Shown: positions 35,354-45,066, numbered from the stretch's first letter. The stretch is 64,000 nucleotides of DNA from Palsa-295 sp963781105 (GCA_963781105.1 CAWAED010000004.1:1-64000), one strand, 5' to 3'. Numbers and translations are program-made. Notes: generated from the sequence alone by a model not told the origin.

Positions 35354-35474
35354 TCCCACACTGCAACGAATTCCGTATAAAAATCTCTTCTCGCCACCGG
35401 CGGGCCGAAGGACGGGTGTAAAATCGGCGCGCAAAGTGACGGCGAATGAACGGTCTCGATTCCGAGGAGCTGCC

Positions 35475-35993
35475 ATGAACGTCTTTTCTGCGTCTCCGGC
35501 AAAATCTCCGGTGATTCCCTGCTCGCGGCGCGCGGCCATGGCGTCTCTTGCCTTGGCCGCGCCGGTTTTTTCAGCTTTGAGAGCGGGCACGTCGCAGGAC
35601 GCGACTCTTGCCGTGCTGGTGAAGCTTCGCGAAGATTGGGTGATGGCCCTGCACACCAAACAGCTCGAACCGATTCTGAAGTTCTATGCTGCGGATGCCG
35701 CGTTCCTGCAGCCAAGCGGCGAGCGGATTACCGGCGCCGCTGCCTTGCGCAATCTTTTCCAAATGATCATGACGACTTTCAACAGCGACCTCGTGCTGCA
35801 CAGCTTGAACCTTGAAACATCCGGAGATCTTGCGTACGACAGCGGCGACTTCGAAGAAAATCTGACGAATATTGCCCACGGCACGAAGATTGGATCGAAA
35901 GGCAGCTACGTGATCATCTACAAGCGGCAAGCGAACGGTGACTGGCAAATCGTGCAGCACGTCTGGACTGGAATCCCGCCGGCTGGAACCTAA
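35475..35993 (+). CDS. SnoaL/DUF4440-like NTF2-fold protein, exported
   Basis: 172 residues from ATG 35475, which has GAGGAG six bases upstream. The N-terminus has a possible Tat-like leader (SRRAAMASLALAAPVFSAL). The rest is an NTF2-like fold: LVKLREDWVMALHTKQLEPILKFYAADAAFL, MIMTTFNSDLVLHS, YVIIYKRQANGDWQIVQHVW. Such proteins bind small ligands or catalyse varied reactions; nothing in the sequence narrows this. Confidence 0.85.
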   Translation: MNVFSASPAKSPVIPCSRRAAMASLALAAPVFSALRAGTSQDATLAVLVKLREDWVMALHTKQLEPILKFYAADAAFLQPSGERITGAAALRNLFQMIMTTFNSDLVLHSLNLETSGDLAYDSGDFEENLTNIAHGTKIGSKGSYVIIYKRQANGDWQIVQHVWTGIPPAGT

Positions 35994-36111
35994 TTCGCGC
36001 AACACGGTTTTCTCGCGAGCCGAAGAGGCGATCGCCAATTGCGCAGCTGCTTGCGGACTGCGGAATATTTTGCTGCGAAAGTATCGATTCGTGCGCGGAT
36101 TGATCTCCGGA

Positions 36112-36462
36112 TCAACCAACGAAGCGGCGCAGAGCGGATTGGCGCATGGCGGCGCGGTCCATATTTTCGCGCGTGTTCATCAATGTGAGCAGAGTGCTGA
36201 GGACGCGGGCTTTCAGCTCGTCGGACATGGGAAAGCCGCTGGTGGCGACGTTGACGAGAGCTTCGCCACGGCCGGAAATTTTGGTGATGAACTCCATTTG
36301 GCGTTCGTGGGGAGTGTTGCCGAGGGCCGACTCGCGGCGCATTTCGGCGCATTCATTTTCAATGAAAAGAGTGAAGTGCATGACGCAGAGATGCTCGGCG
36401 GCTAAACCCGCAGGGACATTGACCTTACAGCCTTTGGCGCTGCAATTCTCCGGCACGGACAC
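36112..36462 (-). CDS. Small Cys/His-rich hypothetical protein
   Basis: 116 residues. Cys7, Cys12 (C-SAKG-C), Cys26 and His29 (CVMH) near the N-terminus could bind one metal, followed by a helical body (FTLFIENECAEMRRESALG, LKARVLSTLLTLMNTRENM). Start is ATG at 36462. Translation looks genuine; family not recognised. It converges with the SnoaL-like gene. Confidence 0.65.
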   Translation of the reverse strand: MSVPENCSAKGCKVNVPAGLAAEHLCVMHFTLFIENECAEMRRESALGNTPHERQMEFITKISGRGEALVNVATSGFPMSDELKARVLSTLLTLMNTRENMDRAAMRQSALRRFVG

Positions 36463-36619
36463 ACCTGTTCAACACCTATAATTTTTTAGCACTTTCGATT
36501 GGGGAATTCCATCCTGGTTAAGGGTGGTGCGCTCAATCAGATAGCAGCAGATTGGCAATTGGTAACGTGTAGTGGAAATGCCACGTAGATCAGGAAATTG
36601 TGAGAGGCGTCTCGCTGCG

Positions 36620-38137
36620 TCACGGATTCGGGTTGTGCTCGCCGGCATGGTATTGGGTCCAGGGGCCGGCGTCCATGTCTGTTAGGGCGGGGCTTTGCCA
36701 TTGATATTCGGGATGCTGCTCGAGGAAGGGGGCTGCTTTGAAATCGGTGCCGCACGGATGGCCGATGCGCGCGACGAAACTCATCGTTTCAGCCATGTGG
36801 CTGTCCATGGCTTTGCCCTGGACGGCGCCGGACGGCTTGTAGGGAGAGATGGCGAAGCCGGGATCGCCGGGGGTGGCGACGTCACCGTGGCCACATAGCG
36901 TGCGGCGATTCGCGCCGGTTTTCTTGGTGTAAGTGTCGTAGTGATCGCCGAGGAAGGATTCGGCGAGCGAGACGTCAATCTTGCCCATATTGGCGGCCAT
37001 AAGCTCGTCCCAGCGGGCGTGGCGCGCGTTTGCGGAGGCCGCGAGATTCGTTGGATCGAAAGTGGTTTCATCCTTGAGGACTTCCGGGTCGCTGGCAAAA
37101 TTCGAGCCGACGAAGTAGCCGTCGGTGGTGCGCCAGACTTTGCTGTGTTTCAGACCGAGTTCGAAGCGCGCGATTTCGCCGGTCTTGCGATCGCCGAGAA
37201 GCCAATCGTTGGCATAGCCGCCGTTATTTCCATCCAGCATAATTTTCACGTATTCATCAATCGAGCCCGCGTATTGCATGGCCTTGCGCGCCCGCGCGAA
37301 TTCCGGCTTGCCGTTGGGATCCCAGCCGTGGAAATCGGTGATGGTGGTTTCGGTGACCATCAGGCCGTCGGAATTGACGCCGAAATCGTCGTCGCTGGCG
37401 ATCACGCCGGGAAAACCGTCCATCAACATGCTGTAGCCATTCTGCGGAACGATATCGAAAATGATTTTCCAGCGCGCGCCTTCGAGGTAGCTCGTCCAAT
37501 TATTGTGCGCCATCACGATTTGATGATCTTTGGTGTAGCTGCCGGTGGCGACGAATGAACTGCAGTGATCGCCTTCGGTTTTCGGAGAGAGTGCCGCAGT
37601 TTTGGTTTGCTCGTTGAGCCACGGGACGTAGTAATCGGGAAGTTCCATGAACGCGTTCATGGCGACGATGTCGTCGAGATCGAGTTTCACTTTGCGGGCT
37701 TGCAGGCCGTCCACGATGCCTTGCAGTTCAGACTGATATTCCTCGTCAATTTTGGGCCAGAGCATCTGGCGGGCAGCGCGGCGGAAAAAATTCCAATCTT
37801 TCCCGGTTTCGTGAGTCATTTCCAGGCTGACGGCGGCGAAAGCGTTGGCAATTTCCGGGGCGAGGAGGTAGCCGTGCTGGTAACCGATATCGTGCGGAGC
37901 GCCTTCGAGATGGACGTAAGTCCAGCCGCCGCGTTCGAAGCGATAGGCTTTGGCTAGGCGGGGGTCATCGGATTTACGCGCGGAAGCGGAACTTGCGTGG
38001 GAGAGCGCGAAGCCGGCTGCTTGCGCGGTTTGATCTGCGCGCAGTGCTGATAATTGCGCGACGAGCAGAGCGAAGCCGGCGCCGATGATGACGGCGAGCA
38101 GCAGTGCAAAGGGCAAACATTTGCGCGAATATCTCAT
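36620..38137 (-). CDS. C45/phospholipase-B-like N-terminal-nucleophile enzyme
   Basis: 505 residues from ATG 38137 with GGAG upstream. An N-terminal signal or anchor (8-30) is followed by a C45/acid-ceramidase-type domain: YVHLEGAPHDIGYQHGYLLAPEI, DDIVAMNAFMEL, the likely autocatalytic nucleophile Cys192 in GDHCSSF, MAHNNW, and SMLMDGFPGVIASDDDFGVNSDGLMVTETT. These enzymes are made as precursors that self-cleave before the Cys and then hydrolyse amides. Acts outside the cytoplasm; substrate unknown. Confidence 0.85.
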   Translation of the reverse strand: MRYSRKCLPFALLLAVIIGAGFALLVAQLSALRADQTAQAAGFALSHASSASARKSDDPRLAKAYRFERGGWTYVHLEGAPHDIGYQHGYLLAPEIANAFAAVSLEMTHETGKDWNFFRRAARQMLWPKIDEEYQSELQGIVDGLQARKVKLDLDDIVAMNAFMELPDYYVPWLNEQTKTAALSPKTEGDHCSSFVATGSYTKDHQIVMAHNNWTSYLEGARWKIIFDIVPQNGYSMLMDGFPGVIASDDDFGVNSDGLMVTETTITDFHGWDPNGKPEFARARKAMQYAGSIDEYVKIMLDGNNGGYANDWLLGDRKTGEIARFELGLKHSKVWRTTDGYFVGSNFASDPEVLKDETTFDPTNLAASANARHARWDELMAANMGKIDVSLAESFLGDHYDTYTKKTGANRRTLCGHGDVATPGDPGFAISPYKPSGAVQGKAMDSHMAETMSFVARIGHPCGTDFKAAPFLEQHPEYQWQSPALTDMDAGPWTQYHAGEHNPNP

Positions 38138-38585
38138 CGGCAATTTTCTCCGGGTGAACGCGCGCTGTGAGAGCGGCGCGTGCGTGGGTATGGTAAGAGG
38201 CACGGATGTGGATGTCAACGCGGTGTGACTGCTGCGCTGCGATTCGGAATGATTGGACGAAATTGGTCCGTCGCGACACATTGTGCTGCGCGCTGACACC
38301 TTGTGCGCTCGAATCTGTTCACCTTGGCAAGCTGGGGCGCGGTCCTCCCGCGGCGGATCTTCGACAAGCAGCGCCCCTACCTACAACCGTTTGCACCTTG
38401 CCGGCTCGCAGAATCGCGTTCGGTGCCGTGAGCAGCTACGCTGGTGGTACAGGATTAACCTCGTTGACACTGTGGGTTACGCCCGTATAATCATTGGCTT
38501 AGCCTCGCGACACCCCAGCCATCGCAGGCTCATCGGCCGTTCACGCGTCATGGCACCGCAGGCCCATCCTGGAGGTTCGTAAGCT
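38138..38585. other. Gene-free gap with a dispersed repeat
   Basis: Bases 38316-38390 match 9601-9670 in the same orientation. The rest holds the divergent promoters of the C45 enzyme and the GT2 enzyme; I cannot point to specific -35 or -10 boxes. Confidence 0.55.
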
Positions 38586-40256
38586 GTGACAAGTCTATGC
38601 AATGTGGCGTCGCACGCGGTCTTATCCGCGATTGCGCGGCTGGCGATTGCGAGTAATCCGCTCTCGGATTACTGGCGACGGAACACCGACGCTGATTTGA
38701 ATCCTTTCCGCGGACTTTACCAGCTCAATTCCTTCGATCTGGCCGTGATGCTGCCCTACTTTTTTGTGATGGTGATTCTGGCGGCTTATGGCATTCATCG
38801 TTACGCGCTGGTTTACAACTACTATAAGAATCGAAAGAAAGTGGCCGGGCCACCGCCGGAAATGACGGTGTGGCCGCGCGTCACCGTGCAGCTGCCGATT
38901 TACAACGAACGCTATGTGATCGAGCGGCTGGTGGAAGCGGTGGCGGCGTTCGATTACCCGCACGAGCTGTTGGATATTCAGGTGCTGGACGATTCCACCG
39001 ATGAGACGCAAGAAGTTGCGCGCGATTGCGTGGAGCGTTACCAGCAGCTGGGCGTGCCGATTTCCTACATTCATCGCGATAACCGCGAAGGGTTCAAGGC
39101 CGGAGCGCTGCAGGAAGGATTGAAGTCCGCGCAGGGCGAGTTCGTCGCGATCTTCGATGCGGATTTTATTCCTCCGGTGGATTTTTTGCGGCGGACCGTG
39201 CCGTATTTTGCCGATAGCAAATTGGCGATGGTGCAGACGCGCTGGAGCTATATCAACCGGAATTATTCGGCGCTGACTGAGGTGGAAGCGATTCTGCTGG
39301 ACGGACATTTCGTCATCGAACATTCCTCGCGTTTCCGCACCGGGCTGTTTTTCAATTTTAACGGGACGGCCGGAATCTGGCGGCGGGCGGCGATTGCAGA
39401 CGCAGGGGGCTGGCAGCATGACACGTTGACCGAAGATACCGATCTTTCCTATCGCGCGCAGTTGCGCGGTTGGCATTTCGTCTATTTGCCGGAGATCGAG
39501 TGCCCTTCCGAATTGCCGGTGGAGATGAACGCGTTTAAATCGCAGCAAGCGCGTTGGGCCAAGGGCTTGATGCAGACGGCGAAGAAGATTCTGCCGCGCG
39601 TGCTGCGTTCGGAAGTCGCCGGCAGCGTGAAGGCCGAGGCGTTTTTTCATCTGACGGCGAACATCAGCTATCCCTTGATGGTGTTCATGTCTATTATTTT
39701 GCTGCCGGCGATGATTGTGCGGTTTTATCAGGGATGGTTTCAGGTTTTGGTGATTGATTTGCCGTTGTTCCTGGCTTCCACTTGCTCGATTTCGTCGTTT
39801 TATCTGGCGGCGGAGCGAGCGCTGTATCCGAAAACGTGGAAGCGGACGTTTTTGTATTTGCCGTTTGTGATGGCGGTGGGGATCGGGCTTTCGGTGCGCA
39901 ATGCGCTGGCGGTGATTGAGGCGATTTTCGGAGTGAAGTCGGAATTCGTGCGGACGCCGAAATACCGCGTGGAAGGCGGCGCGCACGACAGCGGCACGTG
40001 GGCCAAGAAAAAATATCGCAAGGGCGCGGGGTGGATGCCGTTTGCGGAAGTTGCGCTGGGATTGTATTTTGCCGCGGCGGTGGTGTATGCGCTGCAAAAC
40101 GAGAATTACGCAACGGTGCCTTTTCTGCTGCTGTTTGTTTGGGGATACATGTACACCGGGTTGATGTCGTTGGGGCAGACTTACGTTGAGCGGTTGAGAT
40201 TCGGCGTGGAGTCTGGCGAGGTGCGGCCAGCTTCTACTGGCGCGCCGGGGTTTTAG
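38586..40256 (+). CDS. Membrane GT2 glycosyltransferase, cellulose-synthase/ceramide-glucosyltransferase-like
   Basis: 556 residues from a GTG with GGAGG nine bases upstream. One membrane helix (about 52-74), the cytoplasmic GT-A domain with DDS (135-137), DAD (191-193), TED (282-284) and QQARW (320-324), then four membrane helices (about 358-382, 385-410, 425-445, 480-525). The D-D-D-QxxRW set marks processive enzymes that polymerise or transfer sugars while extruding the product. No BcsB, PilZ or other cellulose gene is near, so the product is unlikely to be cellulose; a glycolipid or short polysaccharide is possible. Followed by a clear terminator. Confidence 0.92.
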   Translation: MTSLCNVASHAVLSAIARLAIASNPLSDYWRRNTDADLNPFRGLYQLNSFDLAVMLPYFFVMVILAAYGIHRYALVYNYYKNRKKVAGPPPEMTVWPRVTVQLPIYNERYVIERLVEAVAAFDYPHELLDIQVLDDSTDETQEVARDCVERYQQLGVPISYIHRDNREGFKAGALQEGLKSAQGEFVAIFDADFIPPVDFLRRTVPYFADSKLAMVQTRWSYINRNYSALTEVEAILLDGHFVIEHSSRFRTGLFFNFNGTAGIWRRAAIADAGGWQHDTLTEDTDLSYRAQLRGWHFVYLPEIECPSELPVEMNAFKSQQARWAKGLMQTAKKILPRVLRSEVAGSVKAEAFFHLTANISYPLMVFMSIILLPAMIVRFYQGWFQVLVIDLPLFLASTCSISSFYLAAERALYPKTWKRTFLYLPFVMAVGIGLSVRNALAVIEAIFGVKSEFVRTPKYRVEGGAHDSGTWAKKKYRKGAGWMPFAEVALGLYFAAAVVYALQNENYATVPFLLLFVWGYMYTGLMSLGQTYVERLRFGVESGEVRPASTGAPGF

Positions 40257-40272
40257 TTATTGCTAAGGCTTT

Positions 40273-40330
40273 GAGCGGCGAGGCAAGCCTCGCCTTGCGC
40301 AGGCGGAAGCGAGCTTCCGCACTCCCAGAA
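40273..40330 (+). repeat. Double-hairpin intergenic repeat
   Basis: GAGCGGCGAGGCAAGCCTCGCC and AGGCGGAAGCGAGCTTCCGC, ending ACTCCCAGA; same layout as 15733-15790. A further small hairpin GTGCGGAGTTTCCGCAC follows at 40349-40365. Confidence 0.65.
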
Positions 40331-40374
40331 AATTCAGATCGGGCATCGTGCGGAGTTTCCGCACTCCTGGAAAT

Positions 40375-40404
40375 AAAAACGGCGGCTTGGTGGCCGCCGT
40401 TTTG
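40375..40404 (+). terminator. Rho-independent terminator
   Basis: AAAACGGCGGC, loop TTGGT, GGCCGCCGTTTT. The strong GC stem followed by a T-run suits termination of the GT2 gene; the A-run on the other side makes it work also for the converging helicase gene. Confidence 0.85.
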
Positions 40405-40501
40405 CTTTCTGTCTGCAACTTTCTAAATCAAAACCTTGCTTTGTCTCCGGACGCAGGCGCGTTTGTGAAACTGCGTGCTGCTCACCGATTTGGGGCCGGT
40501 A

Positions 40502-41737
40502 TTACACCTGGGCTTGCAGGATTTCTCCTGGAAGCTGGCCGATGCGTGATTTGGTGTTGGACTGAAAACGTTCGAGCGCGCTTCGTACCGCGGGCGGCTG
40601 TTTCTCGCCCGGGTCGCCTTCTGCGCGCATGCGCTCCAGCTTGATGCCGAGGGTGCGCTCGAGAGCCATCAACTCGGCGCGCTGTTCGCGGCCGAAAAGA
40701 GTGGACGCGACGCCATGCCCGCCGGCGCGGCCTGTGCGTCCCACGCGGTGAATGAAATTCTCCGCGATGTCCGGCAGGTCGTAATTAATCACGTGCGCGA
40801 TGTTCTCGACGTGAATGCCGCGGGAAGCGAGGTCGGTGGCTACCAGAATGCGGTAGCGCCCTTGCTGGAATCCCGTGAGAGCGGCGATGCGTTGCGATTG
40901 CGTGCGGCCGCCGTGAATCATGGCCGCGGCAAATCCGTCGCGGTTCAAGGTGATGGCCAGGCGCTCGGCTCCGCGCTTGGTGCGCGCGAAGATGAGGCAG
41001 CGGCCGATTTCCTTGGCGAGTAAGCGATGGAGCAACGGCAGCTTGCGGTCCGTGGCAACTTCGAAAGCCTGCTGGCGCACATTTTCGGAAGGTTTCAGCA
41101 CGGAACCGAATGCGAGACGCACCGGGTTCTTCATGTAGTCCTTCACGAGATGCGCAACGGAAGCTTCGAGCGTCGCGGAAAAGCACATCGTCTGCCGGTC
41201 TTTCGGCAGGACGGATGCAATTCTGCGAATCGCCGGAAGAAATCCCATATCGAGCATGCGATCGGCTTCGTCAAGAATCAGGACGCGCAGATCGCGGAAA
41301 TGCACGAGCTTGCGCGAAAGAAAATCTTCGAGCCGGCCGGGCGTGGCGACCACCAATCGTGCGCCTTTGCGCAGATTAGTGAGTTGCAGTCCTTCGGACA
41401 ATCCGCCGACGACCAGCGCCGCCGGTCCGAGCTGCCTGCCACGCAGCGCGTTGTACTGATCCACGACCTGCATTGCCAATTCGCGCGTGGGAACGAGCGC
41501 GAGCGCCGCGATTCCAGGCGTTTTCTCCGCCAACAGGCGTTCGATCACGGGGATCAGAAACGCGAGGGTCTTGCCGGTCCCGGTCTGCGCGGTGGCCAAC
41601 ACGTCTTTGCCTGCCAGCGCTTGCGGAATTGCCGCGGATTGCACGGGAGTCGGAATCGAGAATTTGGCGTGTGCCAGCCGCTCTTTGGTGTAAGCGGAGA
41701 TCGCCATTTGTGAAAATGTTTCGGTAATACTATCCAT
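40502..41737 (-). CDS. rhlE: DEAD-box RNA helicase, RhlE type
   Basis: 411 residues from ATG 41737. Q-motif FSIPTPVQ, Walker A AQTGTGKT (50-57), PTRELAMQ, TPGRLEDFL, DEAD (156-159), SAT (187-189), and the second RecA domain with LIFARTKRGAERL, ATDLASRGIHVE and HRVGRTGRAG. The short C-terminal tail and overall length match RhlE. Unwinds RNA in ribosome assembly or decay. Monocistronic. Confidence 0.93.
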   Translation of the reverse strand: MDSITETFSQMAISAYTKERLAHAKFSIPTPVQSAAIPQALAGKDVLATAQTGTGKTLAFLIPVIERLLAEKTPGIAALALVPTRELAMQVVDQYNALRGRQLGPAALVVGGLSEGLQLTNLRKGARLVVATPGRLEDFLSRKLVHFRDLRVLILDEADRMLDMGFLPAIRRIASVLPKDRQTMCFSATLEASVAHLVKDYMKNPVRLAFGSVLKPSENVRQQAFEVATDRKLPLLHRLLAKEIGRCLIFARTKRGAERLAITLNRDGFAAAMIHGGRTQSQRIAALTGFQQGRYRILVATDLASRGIHVENIAHVINYDLPDIAENFIHRVGRTGRAGGHGVASTLFGREQRAELMALERTLGIKLERMRAEGDPGEKQPPAVRSALERFQSNTKSRIGQLPGEILQAQV

Positions 41738-42104
41738 CTGGTGTTGCCTTCTATCTGGCGGAAGCCGTCGCGGCGCGCACACACTTACTGCACACTACTG
41801 GTGCGGGCACAGCAAACTGGTCTTGCCAGTCTTTGTTTTAAATTACGCTGAAGACTTACGGAGAGAACTGAAGGGCGGGTAATCTCAGATCAACTGCTCA
41901 CCAGAGGCCGCACAACACAACCGAGGTATTAAGCGCAAACGAAGTATAACACACAATCGGGAAGCTTGCTGGTGAATTAGTTTGCGGCAATGTTCCAGGA
42001 CGGCAGCCGCTGCCGATTCTTTGAACTGGGGTATCCTGTATTGCTTCGAATGGACCGCGAGGCATGCACTTTTGAAAGCTTGCGAAAGGGAGGAAAGCTG
42101 GACC
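41738..42104. other. Divergent intergenic region
   Basis: Separates the helicase and the cytochrome-dehydrogenase gene and must hold both promoters; I see no repeat, hairpin or small gene in it. The length would allow a long leader for the helicase mRNA, as is common for cold-inducible RNA helicases. Confidence 0.35.
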
Positions 42105-43793
42105 ATGGCACGGAATCGAATCAGGTTGGGGACGGTGGCACTGTTATCCGCTTTCACCGTAATCATAGCTGCAGGGATGCTTATGGAATCATCGCTCGAG
42201 GCTCAGAGCACTTCATTTCATGGCGCGCCGGCAGCCGACGCTGCCAAGAAGAATCCGTATGCGGGCAAAGCGGATGCCGCGCAAGCTGGGGCAAATTTGT
42301 ACGCGCTAAAATGCCACAATTGCCATGGGGTGGACGGGCAAGGAACTGGAAACATTCCGGCGCTGGCGAACGGGCCGACGCAGTCGGCGCCAGCCGGCGC
42401 GATTTTCTGGTTCATCACGCAGGGCGATCCGGGGAATGGCATGCCGTCGTGGGCCTCGCTTCCGGAGAAGCAGCGCTGGGAAGTGATCACTTATCTGAAG
42501 GCACTTGGAACCGGAAAAGCTCCCAAGCCGAAACCGGCGAACGCAGGGCCGGCGGCCATCGCGGGGAGCGCTGCCGCGTTGCCTCCGCCGACTCCTCCCT
42601 TTACGGATTATCGTTACGAAAAGCCGGGCACGGTGCGCAAGATCACCGTGGAGGATCTGCCGGCGCCTTTCGCGACGAAATCGGCTGGAAACGCGCCGAA
42701 AGTGGCGGCACGTCCTGAGGGTGCATGGCCGCAGACTTTGCCGGGGTTTAGCGTGCAGCTTTATGCGACCGGACTCAATAATCCACGCCTGATCACCACG
42801 GCGCCCAATGGAGATTTCTTTGTGGCGCAAATGGATGAGGGAGACATCAAGATTTTTCACGGAATTACTGCAGAGGGCAAGCCGGAGCAAGTGGGAACAT
42901 TCGCCAGCGGATTCGACCATCCGTATGGAATTGCGTTTTATCCTCCGGGACAAGACCCGCAGTGGGTTTACATCGGCAGCGAGACTTCGGTGCAGCGAAT
43001 TCCGTACCGGAACGGCGATTTGAAAGCGCGCGGCGCTGCCGAGCACATTGCGGACCTGCCTGGCGAGCCCGGGCACTCAACTCGAGCGCTGCAATTCTCG
43101 CAGGACGGAAAAACGATGTTCGTGGCAGTTGGCTCGGGCTCGAACGTGGACGATCCGGACACGCATGCAGAGGAGAAAAATCGCGCGGACATTCTGGCAT
43201 TCAATCCGGATGGGTCGGACATGCGCGTCTATGCTTACGGCATACGCAACGCGGGAGGCGGTATCGCGATTGATCCGGAAAATGGCGAGTTGTGGTGCTC
43301 GGTGAACGAGCGCGACGGGTTGGGCGACAACCTGGTGCCGGATTACATCACACACGTACAGGAAGGCGGATTCTACGGCTGGCCGTGGTGGTACATGGGC
43401 GGGCTCCAGGACCCCCGACACGAGGGGAAACATCCGGAGTTGAAGGACAAGGTGATCACGCCGGACGTGTTGCTGCAGCCGCACAACGCATCCCTAGAAA
43501 TCACATTTTACGAAGGAAAACAATTCCCCGCGGAATATCGCGGCGATATTTTTGCCTCCGAGCATGGATCGTGGAACAAGGCGGCGCGAGCGGGCTACGA
43601 AGTGATTCGCGTGCCGCGGCACCAGACAGGACACGCGAGCGGCGAGTACGAAGACTTCGTCACCGGATTCGTAACGCCCAATGGCACGGTGTGGGGACGG
43701 CCGGTGGGAATTACGGTGGCACCGGACGGATCGCTGCTGGTTACGGATGACGGTTCGAATTCGATCTGGAGAATCGTATACAGCGGAAAGTGA
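42105..43793 (+). CDS. Cytochrome c - PQQ-dependent sugar (sorbosone-type) dehydrogenase fusion
   Basis: 562 residues from ATG 42105 with AGGGAGG upstream. Signal/anchor (10-28), a c-type cytochrome domain with heme motif CHNCH (70-74) and likely axial Met in GNGMPSW (about 113), a proline-rich linker, then a GSDH-type six-bladed propeller (about 205-560): LPGFSVQLYATGLNNPRLITTAPNGDFFVA, HPYGIAF, VGSGSNVDDPDTHAEEKNRADI, HGSWN. The order implies oxidation of a sugar or alcohol in the periplasm with electrons passed to the fused heme. Monocistronic. Confidence 0.9.
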   Translation: MARNRIRLGTVALLSAFTVIIAAGMLMESSLEAQSTSFHGAPAADAAKKNPYAGKADAAQAGANLYALKCHNCHGVDGQGTGNIPALANGPTQSAPAGAIFWFITQGDPGNGMPSWASLPEKQRWEVITYLKALGTGKAPKPKPANAGPAAIAGSAAALPPPTPPFTDYRYEKPGTVRKITVEDLPAPFATKSAGNAPKVAARPEGAWPQTLPGFSVQLYATGLNNPRLITTAPNGDFFVAQMDEGDIKIFHGITAEGKPEQVGTFASGFDHPYGIAFYPPGQDPQWVYIGSETSVQRIPYRNGDLKARGAAEHIADLPGEPGHSTRALQFSQDGKTMFVAVGSGSNVDDPDTHAEEKNRADILAFNPDGSDMRVYAYGIRNAGGGIAIDPENGELWCSVNERDGLGDNLVPDYITHVQEGGFYGWPWWYMGGLQDPRHEGKHPELKDKVITPDVLLQPHNASLEITFYEGKQFPAEYRGDIFASEHGSWNKAARAGYEVIRVPRHQTGHASGEYEDFVTGFVTPNGTVWGRPVGITVAPDGSLLVTDDGSNSIWRIVYSGK

Positions 43794-43848
43794 AATTTCG
43801 TTTCCGCCGTCGGCGCGGGCCGGCGCTGCGTGTCGCGATTTACGGCCG

Positions 43849-45066
43849 TTAGAGCCGATTCCGCGGCAGGTTCGATCGGACTCGCTCGGTTGGGTCCCCC
43901 ACGAACGCATATTGCACTGAAGCAGCTGTTGTCGTGCGGGTTCCGGAAGGAATTTCCGGTTTGGGCTGACGTTCTTGCTTGGCCTCGCTCTTCGAGAAGA
44001 TTTTTGCGGTGGCGAGCATCGCCGCGAAGGTCCCGGTCAACAGCGCGATTTGCCGCCAGCCACTCAGCATTGACGCATTGCCCAGCAGGGTGAGTCCCCC
44101 AAAGCAGCACAAAAGGTGCACACAAAACACCTGAAGCGAAGATTGTCCCATCAGGACGAGAGGCCGGATCGCCAGCAGCTTCCACAGGGATTGGGAGACG
44201 ATCAGCAGGGTTGCCACGGCGGCAAAGTCGAGCAAACGCACCGGCCCCAGATGCCACTTGTCGAAGAGGAATTCGCTGGGGCCCAACTGGAACCCATGCT
44301 CGATGGCGCGCCGCAATATAAAAAATACAGAGGCGATGACGGCAGCGGGGATTACCAACCGCTTCGCCCACGCTTCGATTGGCAGATCACTCTTAGCCCA
44401 GCGCACGCCGAGCCAGACGCCGACGATCCAAAGGAATTGCCAACCCCAAAGATCGAAGGATCCCATTTCGTGCAGCGGAATTCGTATGGGGATAAAGCGC
44501 GTCAAGAACGTATAGGAAATGTCGCGAAGGCCGAATTGCGCGAGCCCCCAGAGGACGAAACCCGTCCACAATATGGGCTTCCATCCGATCTTGCGCGAAA
44601 GCAGCAGCGCGCCGGAGGTGAACATCAGAAAGATGATGTACATCGGCAGAATATCGAGCAGCGGCGGGCGGTAAATGAGCAGAGCGGCTTCGGTGATGGA
44701 CTGCTTCGCGCCAGCCATGAAGTAAAAATCCAGAAGATTATGTAGCCCAGGACGATTGCCGCGAGACGCGATGGGCACGGCGACCAGAAACGCAAAAGCA
44801 AGCAAGAGCGCGTGATAGCAATAGAGGCGGAACGTGCGACCCCACAACCTGCGGGTCATGGCGTGATAGCCGTCGTGCTCGGCCAGGCGAAAATAAATCC
44901 GTCCGGTGAACAGGGCCGAGAGGAAAATGAAGCCTTCCGCCGCGGAAACGAAACCGAACGGCTGGTTGACGTACGCGCTGGCACCCGTGGGTAAATGCGT
45001 TAGCGTGATCCACACCAGCATCAGCCCACGCGCTGCGTCGAGTTCGAGCCGCCGTCCCATCGCCAT
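43849..45066 (-). CDS. OpgC-family membrane acyltransferase
   Basis: 405 residues with about ten membrane helices. The N-terminal RRLELDAARGLMLVWITLTHLPTG is the OpgC signature (D-x-x-RG, H), and FRLYCYHALLLAF and ALLIYRPPLLDILPMYIIFLMF fit the family. OpgC succinylates periplasmic glucans in Enterobacteria. No opgG or opgH is adjacent, so the substrate may be another envelope glycan. The C-terminal 50 residues are charged and cytoplasmic. Start ATG 45066. Confidence 0.88.
   Translation of the reverse strand: MAMGRRLELDAARGLMLVWITLTHLPTGASAYVNQPFGFVSAAEGFIFLSALFTGRIYFRLAEHDGYHAMTRRLWGRTFRLYCYHALLLAFAFLVAVPIASRGNRPGLHNLLDFYFMAGAKQSITEAALLIYRPPLLDILPMYIIFLMFTSGALLLSRKIGWKPILWTGFVLWGLAQFGLRDISYTFLTRFIPIRIPLHEMGSFDLWGWQFLWIVGVWLGVRWAKSDLPIEAWAKRLVIPAAVIASVFFILRRAIEHGFQLGPSEFLFDKWHLGPVRLLDFAAVATLLIVSQSLWKLLAIRPLVLMGQSSLQVFCVHLLCCFGGLTLLGNASMLSGWRQIALLTGTFAAMLATAKIFSKSEAKQERQPKPEIPSGTRTTTAASVQYAFVGDPTERVRSNLPRNRL

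Noticed and set aside
38622..40097. A 491-codon open frame antisense to the GT2 glycosyltransferase
   Set aside because: Arg/His/Gln-rich translation and no motif; the plus strand has all GT2 motifs.
41885..42166. A 93-codon frame in the helicase/dehydrogenase intergenic region
   Set aside because: It overlaps the start of the dehydrogenase gene, has no motif and lacks a ribosome-binding site.
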